In this document: positions 11,241 to 20,791 of the stretch, one piece after another | How positions within the stretch are numbered: position 1 is the stretch's first letter | Layout: each line of letters begins with the position of its first letter | Made by a program: the position numbers and the translations under genes | The notes under the pieces: generated by a model | Told to the model about the DNA's origin: nothing | Database searches by the model: none | The model's input: only the letters and a program-made list of their open reading frames with translations | Origin: Microstegium vimineum | Taxonomy: Eukaryota; Streptophyta; Magnoliopsida; Poales; Poaceae | Reading direction: 5' to 3' | DNA: 64,000 nucleotides | Assembly (NCBI GenBank): GCA_022036555.1 | Contig: CM039128.1 | Span: 25,800,719-25,864,718 of the forward strand

Positions 11241-13163
11241 GTCGGTCGAGATCATGGGGAAACTCTCTCCTATGCCCCTCGGAGGGCCATCAAGTCTCAA
11301 GTATTGGCAGACTTCGTTGCAGAATGGACCGATACTCAACTACCCCAGGTGCAGGTTCAGACCGAGCTCTGGACCATGTACTTCGATGGATCGTTGATGA
11401 AGACGGGGGCAGGTGCCGGATTGCTTTTCATATCGCCCTCAGGGGTCCACATGTGCTACGTCATCCGCCTCCACTTCCCCGCTTCCAACAACGTAGCCGA
11501 GTATGTCAACGGTCTGCGCATCGCCATCGAGCTCAGGGTTCGGCGCCTCGACGTTCGGGGGGACTCGCAGCTTGTAATCGACCAAGTGATGAAGGCCTCG
11601 AGGTGCCACGACCCCAAGATGGAAGCCTACTGCAAGGAGGTCCGAAAGCTCGAGGACAAATTATACGGCCTCGAGCTCAACCACATCGCCCGCCGGTACA
11701 ACGAAGCCGCTGACGAGCTTGCCAAAACCGCATCTACTCGAGGTACAGTCCCTCCCGACGTCTTCTTGAGGGACCTTCGCAAGCCGTCCGTCGACCTCAG
11801 CTCGGGGGCTCCCACCTTCGAGCAAGGGGTCGATCCACCCCCCTCGACCGATCCCCCCTCGAACGGGGAAGAAGTCATGGAGATCGACGGAACGGCCTCA
11901 ACACCAACCCCCTCGACGGACTGGCGCACACCCTACCTCGAGTATCTGATACGGGACGAGCTCCCAGAGGACCGCACCGAAGCCCGACGCATAGCTCGGC
12001 GCGCCAAAACCTACGTCTTGTATGGGGATGGCCGCGAGCTGTATCGATGCAGCCCTACCGGTGTACTGCAACGTTGCCTCACCCTCGAGGAGGGGAGGGC
12101 ACTACTGAAGGACCTACACTCGGGGGCTTGCGGCCACCACGCGGCACCAAGAATGCTGGTAGGAAGCGCCTTTCGACAAGGCTTCTACCGGCTGACAGCC
12201 GTTGCCAATGCTACCAAACTCGTTCGATCTTGCAAGGGATGCCAATTCTACGCGAGGCAGACCCACCTAGCCGCCCAAGCTCTTCAGATGATACCTATAA
12301 CTTGGCCATTTGCAGTATGGGGGCTCGACATGGTCGGCCCCCTGAAGAGAACCAAAGGTGGCCACACCCACCTCCTCGTGGCCATAGACAAGTTCTCGAA
12401 ATGGATTGAGGCTCGACCCATCCCCAACATTCAATCTCGACAAGTTGTATTGTTCTTCACCGACATCATCCACCGCTTCGGGGTTCCCAACACCATCATT
12501 ACCGACAACGGCACGCAGATCACCAGCCAAAAGTTCTTGGACTTCTGTGACCACCACAACATCAGGTTGAACTGGTCTGCAGTCGACCACCCTCGAACTA
12601 ACGGCCAGGTCGAGCGCGCCAATGGTATGGTTTTGCAGGGCCTCAAGCCAAGGATCTTCGACCGGCTAAAAAAACACGGCAAGAGATGGGTCGATGAGCT
12701 GCCCGTTGTCCTAAGGAGTCTCCGAACGACACCAAGTCGAGCCACGGGGTTCTCCCCGTTCTTCTTGGTCTATGGGTCCGAGGCCGTCCTCCCCACTGAC
12801 CTCGAGTACGGGTCCCCTCGACTAAAGGCCTACAGCGAGCAGGCCAACGCAGCAGCCCGAGAGGACTCCCTCGACCAGCTCGAGGAAGCCCGGGATGTGG
12901 CCCTCTTCAAGTCGGCGAAGTACCAGCAAACGTTGCGGCGCTACCACGACAAAAACATACGCAAAAGGGACCTCGACGTCGGCGACCTCGTGTTGCGCCG
13001 CCGACAAAGCAACAAGGGACGTCACAAGCTGACGCCACCTTGGGAGGGACCCTTCATCGTGGCAGAGGTGCTAAAGCCAGGGACTTATAAGCTGAAGAAC
13101 GACAAGGGCGAGATCCTCACCAACGCATGGAACATCGAACAACTACGTCGCTTCTACCCCTAA
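11238..13163 (+). CDS. Element C archaeal-type RNase H and integrase (intact pol 3' frame)
   Basis: One open frame of 641 codons ends in TAA at 13161-13163. The N-terminal third is the second RNase H of Tat elements: MYFDGSLM near residue 47, NNVAEY, RGDSQLV and YNEAADELAK carry the acidic residues. Compared with B, three residues after NNVAEY are missing. The integrase follows with H-H-C-C (LHSGACGHH, CKGCQF), then Asp in WGLDMVG, Asp in ITDNGTQ and Glu in GQVERANG. The C-terminal DLVLRRRQ...PPWEGPF segment is the usual end of plant integrases. It could still produce integrase if translated, although upstream pol frames are broken. Confidence 0.93.
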   Translation: MVGRDHGETLSYAPRRAIKSQVLADFVAEWTDTQLPQVQVQTELWTMYFDGSLMKTGAGAGLLFISPSGVHMCYVIRLHFPASNNVAEYVNGLRIAIELRVRRLDVRGDSQLVIDQVMKASRCHDPKMEAYCKEVRKLEDKLYGLELNHIARRYNEAADELAKTASTRGTVPPDVFLRDLRKPSVDLSSGAPTFEQGVDPPPSTDPPSNGEEVMEIDGTASTPTPSTDWRTPYLEYLIRDELPEDRTEARRIARRAKTYVLYGDGRELYRCSPTGVLQRCLTLEEGRALLKDLHSGACGHHAAPRMLVGSAFRQGFYRLTAVANATKLVRSCKGCQFYARQTHLAAQALQMIPITWPFAVWGLDMVGPLKRTKGGHTHLLVAIDKFSKWIEARPIPNIQSRQVVLFFTDIIHRFGVPNTIITDNGTQITSQKFLDFCDHHNIRLNWSAVDHPRTNGQVERANGMVLQGLKPRIFDRLKKHGKRWVDELPVVLRSLRTTPSRATGFSPFFLVYGSEAVLPTDLEYGSPRLKAYSEQANAAAREDSLDQLEEARDVALFKSAKYQQTLRRYHDKNIRKRDLDVGDLVLRRRQSNKGRHKLTPPWEGPFIVAEVLKPGTYKLKNDKGEILTNAWNIEQLRRFYP

Positions 13164-13724
13164 GGCCTCGAGGCCTTGTACATTTTCTACATTATGTACA
13201 TTTATTGCATTATGAATGAATAAAATGTTCTCAAAAAACATTTCACATTCGTTCATAACTCTGAGGTAGCCTCGACTCTGCTCCGGCAAAGTCAGCCTCC
13301 CTCGGGGGCTGTCAGGGGGGACCCCCCCTCCTAAGTCCTCTAAAAACATAAACATTTTTTCGAAATCAGCCTTCTCTCTCGACCTTCGCCCCAAGTATGC
13401 TTCACGGCTAAGTAAAAAATGCCTCAAACTCCCTAAGGGTCGAGGGCCATCGAGCCAGGGACTCTCCTACGCCTCAGGGCTATGGTACCCCACTCGCTCC
13501 CCCCCCCCCCCTCTAGGGATACGAGCGTGCGTCGAATACTTAGTCCACAAGCAACGACTTAGGCAAAGAGAAATAGAGACAACTCGAGAAATAAAAACAA
13601 ACAGATGCATCTCGAATAAAATGCATTAAAATTAAGAAGCCTCCAAGGGCTCGACATCATATTGTCACAAAAGCTAAACTATTTCATGGACCTTCTTGTC
13701 CAGATTTGGCTCACAGGCCTCAAA
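13164..13724. other. Spacer between pol and antisense ORF in element C
   Basis: This 560-bp stretch has AT-rich segments, a poly-C run near 13500-13511 and scattered CTCGAG. I see no coding domain. It separates the convergent ends of pol (plus) and the antisense ORF (minus), so both transcripts probably terminate here. Confidence 0.6.
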
Positions 13725-16700
13725 CTACTCGTCACCTTTGCCGTCCGATGGGGGAAGCACCTCGGCCTCGAACAGCTTCGCCAACTCACCGCCGGGCACC
13801 TCTACGGCGTCGATCAGCTCGTGGCATCTCGCCAGGTTCTCTTCATCGCTTAGCCCCGGGTCGACGAAGAAGTCGCTGGCGATGACGTCGAGGTCGTAGT
13901 TGTAGCCCGAGCGGACGACCGCGAGCACCCGCTTCACGCCTATGTGAAGGGCAGCACGAACCTGCTCCGTCACTTCACGGGTCGTGGCGAAGAGCCGGCG
14001 CAGGAGGGAATCTCCACGCACGTCTCCCGCGACCGGCAGCTCCGGCTCGACGCCCAGGCCATCGCAGTAGGAGGAGATGGTGCCCCCAAGCTTCTCGTTC
14101 AGACTCGTCTCCGCCCCGAGGAGGTTCTGAAGACTAGTCAGATCCTCGTGGGCTCGAGCCCTGTCCCCCTCGAGTTCTGCCAGAACAAATAGAGGACTCT
14201 GTCAAAACCAAAAAAGCAGAGGAAGGGTCAAAAACAGGCAAACCTAATAAAAAACTCACCCCTGGTGTGTGCTTCCTGGGTGACGTAGTCCACACAAAGT
14301 TGGTGGTGGACGTCGACGAGCTCTGCAGCTTGGTCGCCGTTTTTGGCCCAGAGGTCCTCGATGATTTTGCCAGTACCATCGAGGGCCCTCTTTTCGTTAG
14401 CCACCACCTCCCCTAGAGCGACGCGGTCGCGGGAGACTGCGTCAAAATCCGCCTGGAGCTCCTAGACCCACCCCTCGAGGGAGGTGTGGTCGGCAGCCTC
14501 TTGCTTTAGGTCTGCCTCGAGCTGCCGGACACGCTCCACCGCTCGAGCCAGCTCCTCCCTCAGCTGGGTAGACTCCTCCTTCGCCTTACGCCGGGCCTCC
14601 TGGGCAGCGTCCCGCTGCTGCCCAACCTCGGCAACCTCCTTGAAGGCAGCCTCGGCCCTCGACTGCGCCCGGGAGGCCTCCTCCTGAGCAGCCTTGGCCC
14701 CCTCCTACGCGGTGGCCGCCTCGACCTTCGCCTGGGTGGCCTCGGCCTCCGCCTTCTCCAGCGAGGAGCGGAGGATGGGTAGCTGGCTCCACTGCTCCTG
14801 CGCCCGGAGGATGAACTGGGACTTGTCGTACGACCTTGCCCTCAGCATCTATTAGGGATAAAAAGGAAGGTCATCAGAAAAGAACAGCAAAATAGCCAAG
14901 GTAAATCGAAAGGGAAAGGACGAAACTTACTTCCATCCCCGGAACAAGTCCGCGGAAGCGACCTCTGCCGACACGCGTACCACGTGGGCGAGCCACGCCC
15001 GGAACTCCTCCAGGTGCTCCCACTCCCCGAGCTTGGCTTGATCATCGAGCTTGAGGAGGGTGCGCCCTGAGTCTTGGGGGTCGGCCAGCTCGAGGGGCTC
15101 CTGCCCCCACAACTTGCTGCGGCGCTCGATCCTCACCTGGACCTCCCGCATGAGGCCCTGGCGCATCTCGAGGTCACCCCCGTGGAACCTCACCCGCTCC
15201 GCCAATGTGGGGAAGGGGGGCGCACCCTCGAGCTGGGCGCGCCTGGCCTCAGAGCCATCTTGCAGGGCTGCGGACGGCCCCTCTGGGTCATCGCCTCCAG
15301 CAGACGACTGCCCGACCTCGATGACGGGCCGAGCAGCCGCCTTGGACATCGACGCATCCACCGCGCTGCTTCCTTGCAGCGCCACGACAGCCCCCTCTGG
15401 CTCCGACCGGGGGGCCGTCATTTCCACCATCTCCCCGCGGGCGTCGCCTCGAGCTCCTCGGCCCGCCCTCCCTCCTCGGTAGGCTCGACGCGGGTCTCCA
15501 CCAACGCCGACGCCTCTGGCGTGGCAACAACCGCACCCCCGTGCTCAAGCCGCAGACGCGCCTCCCATGACGCGAGGTTCTTGGGCCACCGCTTCGGCGC
15601 CGGGCGCTCTGGCGTCTCTTCGTCATCGGTGGAGGTCAGGTCGACCACCTCCATCTCTACGACGGCGAGCGGCTCGACCCGCTCAGCCACAGCCATCATC
15701 GATGCCGGTTCCACGCCTTCCGAGGCTGCTGGCGTGCCCCCCTCCGACGGGGTGGTGAGCACGGCCTCGACCGCCGCTCCGGAGGACCCCGCCGATGCGA
15801 CGGGTCGACCCGCCTCTTCCTCCGCCCGAGCTCGCTCCGTGGCAGCCCGCGCCTGCCCGCGCCCTATCGCCTCCCACGCCTTGGCCGCCCACGCCACATC
15901 TAGGGTGAGGGTCGAGGGGGACGGGGCGGCAGGACTGGCCCCGACGGTCATATTCGCCGCAGCCTCCGCCTTCAACCTCTTGGCCGGGGTGAAGGTCGCG
16001 TCCTCCGACCAGCGCTTCGCCCTGAAAAAGAAACCCATATGTGACGGTAAGCACAAGTCATAACCGACGAAAAATACTCGGATCGACAGGGAGGCAACTT
16101 ACCCCAGCGGAATCACGAGGGTCTGACCGGCGGACCTCGAGCCGCTCGGGGGCTTCTGCGAGGCACGTCGGGAGCCGCTTCTCCCGGCAGCGCTGCCCAC
16201 GGCAGGGGTCGAGTCCGCCCCTGGCGCCATCTCCTTGGCAAGAGCCAACGGCGTCCTCGCCGCCGCCATCCCAGTCTCCTCCTGGGTCGTGCGCTCGACC
16301 CAGTGGGCACCGGGGGCATGCTCGACCAACCCCTCGATGGGGACCGCGACCAACGGCCACGCGTCCGCCACGACGCTTCACCTTGAAGAGCCACGGGGCG
16401 CTCGCCCCGCGACTCAATTCTAACGGTTGGGGTCGACCTCGACGTCGACTCCTCTCCTCCTCCTGTATTTGTGGCTGCCCCCTGATGCTTGGGCGCCGCC
16501 CTTTCTTCCTCGAGCCCTCGCTGCGGCTCGGCCTCCTCCTCCTCCTCCTCCGGCTCCTCTTCCTGCACAAGAACAATCTCCGTCAGGATCAGCGTGACGG
16601 TCACAACCCTGCGCCACAGAGCCATGTCGCCAACAACCTCGTCGCCGCTCGACCCCTCATCCTCGTCCTCCTCCGAAGGGGACTCCTCCTCAGGAATGTT

Positions 16701-17873
16701 GGCCCGCCTCTGCCGTGCCCGGCGTTGTTCGCGCTCCTACTTCTCTCGGGCCTTCTTGCCCTTATCCTTCTTGGCCTTGTCCTTGTCCTTCTTGTCCTGC
16801 TCGGCCCGAAGGCGTCTCGCCTGGGAGTCGCTCCGCTCGTCCTTCACCACTGGCAGCGACTTCCGGAAGAAGACATCCCCCTGAGGAACACAAGGCGGTT
16901 AGAACGCAGGCAAAGGAGGCGAACAAGACAGACAAGAGGGCACTAACAGAGAGAAGGTGTCGTACCAGCTGGACGTGGCCCTGGTCAGGCATCATGGGGA
17001 CGCTGGCGACGCCCCCCACCTCGAATGCGCCGGTGAAGGAGGCGTGTACTCGGTGGACCACCCTCTCGAGGGGCAGCTCGTCGTCCAGGAGGCGGCACCC
17101 GTAAGATCCACCCCCAGGCGCATCTCGTCGAGGCGTCGCGGGCGAGCCATCACCGGCACGACTCGCCGCTGGTGGAAGGCCGACGCGACGATCGCCACCG
17201 TGAGTCCCGCCTTCTTCAGACGGGAGATCGCGCCGAGCAGATGGTCGAGGCGCTTCTGCTTCTTCTGTTCGACGCCATACCTCCAGTGGTCGGGCCTCAA
17301 GTCGATCGTCCTCCCGGTGTAGGCGGGGAGCAAACCGTCATCGTTCCTCAGGTAGAACCACCTAGAGTGCCATCCGGAGTGGCTCGACGTGAGCTTCGCC
17401 GGGATCTAGCTGTCCGCCCTCTTGAGGGAGATGTTGCAGCAGCCTACCCTGACCATCCTGCGGTTGCCGCTCCCGGCCGAGGCATGAAACAGGCTCGCCT
17501 CAAACAGGTGGAGCCACAGCTCCCAATGTGGCTCCATCCCCAGGTATCCTTCTCACACGGCGGTGAAAACCGCCGCATGAAAGATACCATTGGGGGAGAG
17601 GTGTTGGAGCTCCACGCCGTAGTGGTGGAGGATCCCGCGTAGAAGACGGTTGGGGGGAGAACCCAGCCCCGCCCGGTGGAAAGCTTCGAAGCTAACCACA
17701 TAACCCTCCGGCGGGTTGGGCTCAACGTCCTCCCTCGGCGGCACTACCCACTCCGGCCGGTCCACGGAGGTGATGGGCAGGAGAAGGCCGCTCTCCACTA
17801 GATCTCCCAAGCGTGCCACGGTCGCCGTCGACGGAAGCTAGGCGTCAGGTCCGCGCAAGCTGTAGCTGGCCAT
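13725..17873 (-). pseudogene. Element C antisense ORF: Transposase_28-like protein with coiled coil
   Basis: On the minus strand an ATG at 17873 starts a decayed reading frame. The N-terminal part (about 17820-17000) matches the plant family called putative gypsy-type transposon (Transposase_28): HHYGVELQHLSPNGI, EPHWELW and GWHSRWFYLRND are recognisable. The middle (16056-14927) is low complexity, rich in Ala, Glu and Pro. The C-terminal part (14800-13725) is a long Ala/Glu/Arg coiled coil ending KLFEAEVLPPSDGKGDE. Several stops and frame changes occur. A splice-donor-like GTAAG near 14930 suggests at least one intron. A TATA box lies about 150 bp upstream. Role in the element unknown. Confidence 0.75.
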
Positions 17874-18020
17874 GGGAGCAGGGAAGCGAATGCGCTCAGA
17901 TGTGGAGGTGGAAGGTATGTTGCCGATTTCTCCTCTCCCTACTCTCGCGCACGCAGAGATCCGGCTCGGAGGGCGAATAAGGCAATGGCGAGAAGGAGGC
18001 AGCCGACTCCCCGCCCCCAG

Positions 18021-18028
18021 TATTTATA
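18021..18028 (-). promoter_or_regulatory. TATA box for element C antisense ORF
   Basis: The minus strand reads TATAAATA about 150 bp before the antisense ATG at 17873. Elements H and B have the same box at matching positions, which supports an internal antisense promoter. Confidence 0.6.
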
Positions 18029-18289
18029 ACCGGAAGCCCAACCAGCAGATCCGACGAAAAGGCAGGTAACTCTCCGCATTTAATGCGCCCACCTACCGCC
18101 CCCTCGTATTCCTCAGGATAAGGCACACCCGTAGTGTCATCGGGCTCTGCGCCGCACTCCACGCTGCATCCTACGCCTGCTACGTTTGCAGTCGAACGGA
18201 CATCTCCTAAAAAGGTGTGCCTACGGCGGACAACGTGCAACAGTGGGCGTTATCTTCGGAGGTAAGCAATGGACGTCGACCCGTCCGCC

Positions 18290-18720
18290 AAAATATCGAG
18301 GGAGCAAAGGCTAGCCCTCGAACAGGGTTCGACAGCCGCCCTCGAGTACCTGAGGTCCGGGAGGACCCAGGGTTATGCACTCCGGTCCACCCCAAATCTC
18401 GAGGGGACGAAGGCTGGCCCTCGAACAGGGTTCGACAGCCGCCCTCGAGTACCTAAGGTATAAAAAGACCTAGGGTTACGGACTCCGGTCCACCCCCAAA
18501 TCTCGAGGGGACGAAGGCTTGCCCTCGAACAGGGTTCGACAGTCGCCCTCGAGTACCTGAGATGAGGAAGGACCCAGGGTTATAGACTCCGGTCCACCCT
18601 CAAATCTCAAGGGGGCGAAGGCTGGCCCCACGAACAGGGTTCACAGCTGCCCTCGAGTACTCGAGTCAGGGATGACCCAGGGGGGGCCGGCGCAAGCCCC
18701 TAGCTCGAGAACGAACTCTC
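18290..18720 (+). repeat. 103-bp tandem repeat near the 3' end of element C
   Basis: About four copies with a period near 103 bp. Each holds a CTCGAACAGGGTTCGACAG palindrome-like core, then CCCTCGAGTACCTGAG and a segment ending in CTCGAGGGGACGAAGGCT. A diverged single copy recurs at about 19186-19245. It is non-coding and lies between the antisense promoter and the PPT. Confidence 0.85.
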
Positions 18721-19460
18721 GAGGCCCCCCGGGACATATCTGAGGCATAACCACGGAATACCCAAGGATCCCTTCGACGGGAGGCATCGAGCCACCGACT
18801 CTCATCGAACAGAGTCGGCACCTAGGTAAGCCACGCGGTCTTGCTTAATGAGAACACCTCAGGGCTTCTATCGACCCCTATCGAATAGGGCACGAGTTCT
18901 CACTTGGATTTCTACCCGTACCAGGCATGATTTCTACGGATTTCTGCCCAATACCAGTTCACAGAGGACTTCGAGGCTCGTCCTAACAAGGATAGCATGA
19001 TGCTCTTCGCACCACAATCCGAGCGCCAGGATCCGTGGGAAGGACGCTAGGAGGTAGTGAAAGCTCAGCCACACAAGGCTCGAGGGCCAGACTACGCATG
19101 ACACCCCTTGACGAAAGAGGGTCGAAAACACTCGTAGCCTGGCAGACAGAGTTGACCCCTCGGTAGGGCGCTATGACTCCAGTGTAATGCTCGAGGGAGC
19201 AAAGGCTGGCCCTCGGAAGGGTTTCGACAACCGCCCTCGAGCACCCTCTTTTCAAGAAGTGAAACGCTCCTGGCCTGGCGAACAGAATCGACCGTTCGAT
19301 AGAGCACCACGACTCTAGTTAATCCTAACTCCCCTCGATAGATCACACGTCAAAGCCCCCAGAGGAGTTCTTAATCACTCCTCTGGGGCCTCGGGGGCTA
19401 GCCCCGCACACCCCGCGGAGAATCAGACCTCGTACTAACCCTGCAGATCATCAGCAAAAA
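18721..19460. other. Non-coding 3' region of element C
   Basis: This part holds scattered CTCGAG and one diverged unit of the 103-bp repeat. I see no open domain on either strand. Confidence 0.6.
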
Positions 19461-19506
19461 CCTCTATGCGGATTTTCCTTATCCGCATAGAGGCTTGGGG
19501 GGCTAC
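19461..19506 (+). other. Hairpin and polypurine tract of element C
   Basis: CCTCTATGCGGAT at 19461-19473 pairs perfectly with ATCCGCATAGAGG at 19481-19493 (13-bp stem, 7-nt loop). The purine-rich tract CTTGGGGGGCTAC follows at once and abuts the 3' LTR. The PPT primes plus-strand DNA synthesis. Hairpins sit at the same place in B, H and I. Confidence 0.85.
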
Positions 19507-20791
19507 TATTGGGTACAAAGGTAAGGGGTACCCTAAACGTGTGATAATATAATGCTTAACATAGCAACCATTTTAAAGGCAGGATCCGATCAGCCGTTCA
19601 AGTCAATGGAGAAAGGCCCATCACGCAAACATCTCCCTCACCAACAACAGCAACCAGTCGTGGGCCGGCCCATTACTAGTAAAACAATAGGAGGGATCCC
19701 CCCCGCCTCTACCTCGACTGACGGACAGGGGTCGAACGAACGACCCCCCGCCTCTACCTCGACTGACGGACAGGGGTCGAACGAACGACCCCTCTGCCTC
19801 AACCCTTGGAATGATGGACAGGGGGTCGAACGAATGACCTGCGAGCGAGAGGCTCGATCAGCTCACCTGCTCCCGGTATGGGGTAAAGGGGATCCGATGC
19901 GTCTACCTACCCCAACCTAACGCCATGGGCGCCCACTACTGCAGTCAGATCCGTCAACTCACCGCCCATGCCATGGACCTCCGTCAACTATGCTGCCGCT
20001 GTAGCCACGTTGCAGGTACGGACTCCAGAGGCACCCCCTCGAGCCATGAACAGGACATCCCTCGACTGTGTCTTCAAGGATACGACAGGGCCATGCTGGT
20101 CTCGACCCCCCCCCCTCGACCAGGGGCCTCAACCTCCGCCTCCAACCACTCCGGCATGGGACCCGTCCCGTCCGCTCTGTCTCGCTTCAGCTGTGGGACT
20201 CGCACCCATCTTCCGAAGGTCAACCCTACTGCGTCATGCTACACGACGGTGTCCAGTCAGCCATCACCACACCCTGAACACCGCAAGGACAGGAAGGCCA
20301 CGCCGCTACAGTGATCAACGTCCCGTCGCAAGCATGGCGCCACCGACACCTATCAATGCCTCTACAGTCTAGGATCACTGCACTCTCAGGCCTCCTCTTG
20401 GTCTATAAAAGGGGACGCTGGGATAGAAGGAGGAGGGGGGATGATCGTTCGGACCCGAGATCCGAGAGACACACCCATGTTGGCACACACCACACCCGAT
20501 TGCTTGATCGACATATCAAGTAGTCCACCAACCGATCACCTAGGGTAACCTTGCTAGTCCAAGGCCTCAGCTCACTCTGAGCACCCCGTGTAAACCAGCT
20601 TGTATTCCCCCCCTATATGAGCACTTCGGTGCAAGATAATACAATTCATCCTCCCCCGCTGGACGTAGGGCCTTCTATGCCCGAACCAGGATAAATCTTG
20701 TGTTCTTCTTGCATCACGTCTCGGAGAGGGAGCATACAATATATAAATTTATTAGTTGGTGGTCTTGACCCCCCGGGTCATAACACCGACA
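19507..20791 (+). repeat. Element C 3' LTR
   Basis: 1285 bp, starting TATTGGGTAC (the first bases are mutated relative to TGTCGGG in the 5' copy) and ending CACCGACA. Its TATA box is at 20404-20411. The flanking AGTGT at 20792-20796 is the target duplication. Confidence 0.95.

Larger units (their letters stand above)
5794..20791 (+). mobile_element. Element C: near full-length Tat-lineage retrotransposon with antisense ORF
   Basis: This is about 15.0 kb bounded by TGTCGGGTAC at 5794 and CACCGACA ending at 20791. It has a perfect five-base duplication AGTGT at 5789-5793 and 20792-20796. Order on the plus strand: 5' LTR, PBS, gag, (protease deleted), RT, RNase H, archaeal RNase H, integrase, an antisense ORF on the minus strand, tandem repeats, hairpin, PPT, 3' LTR. 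The 3' part of pol (11238-13163) is still one open frame of 641 codons, but gag N-terminus, RT and the antisense ORF carry stops or frameshifts. It inserted into the 3' LTR of B in the opposite direction. Confidence 0.95.

Noticed and set aside
14484..16950. Many long open frames on the plus strand in the GC-rich part of element C
   Set aside because: They are shadows of the antisense ORF: high GC removes stops in several frames, and only the minus strand shows a known domain and a coiled coil.
18290..18720. 103-bp repeats as an rDNA spacer or centromeric satellite
   Set aside because: Only about four units, fully inside element C, with no extension beyond it.
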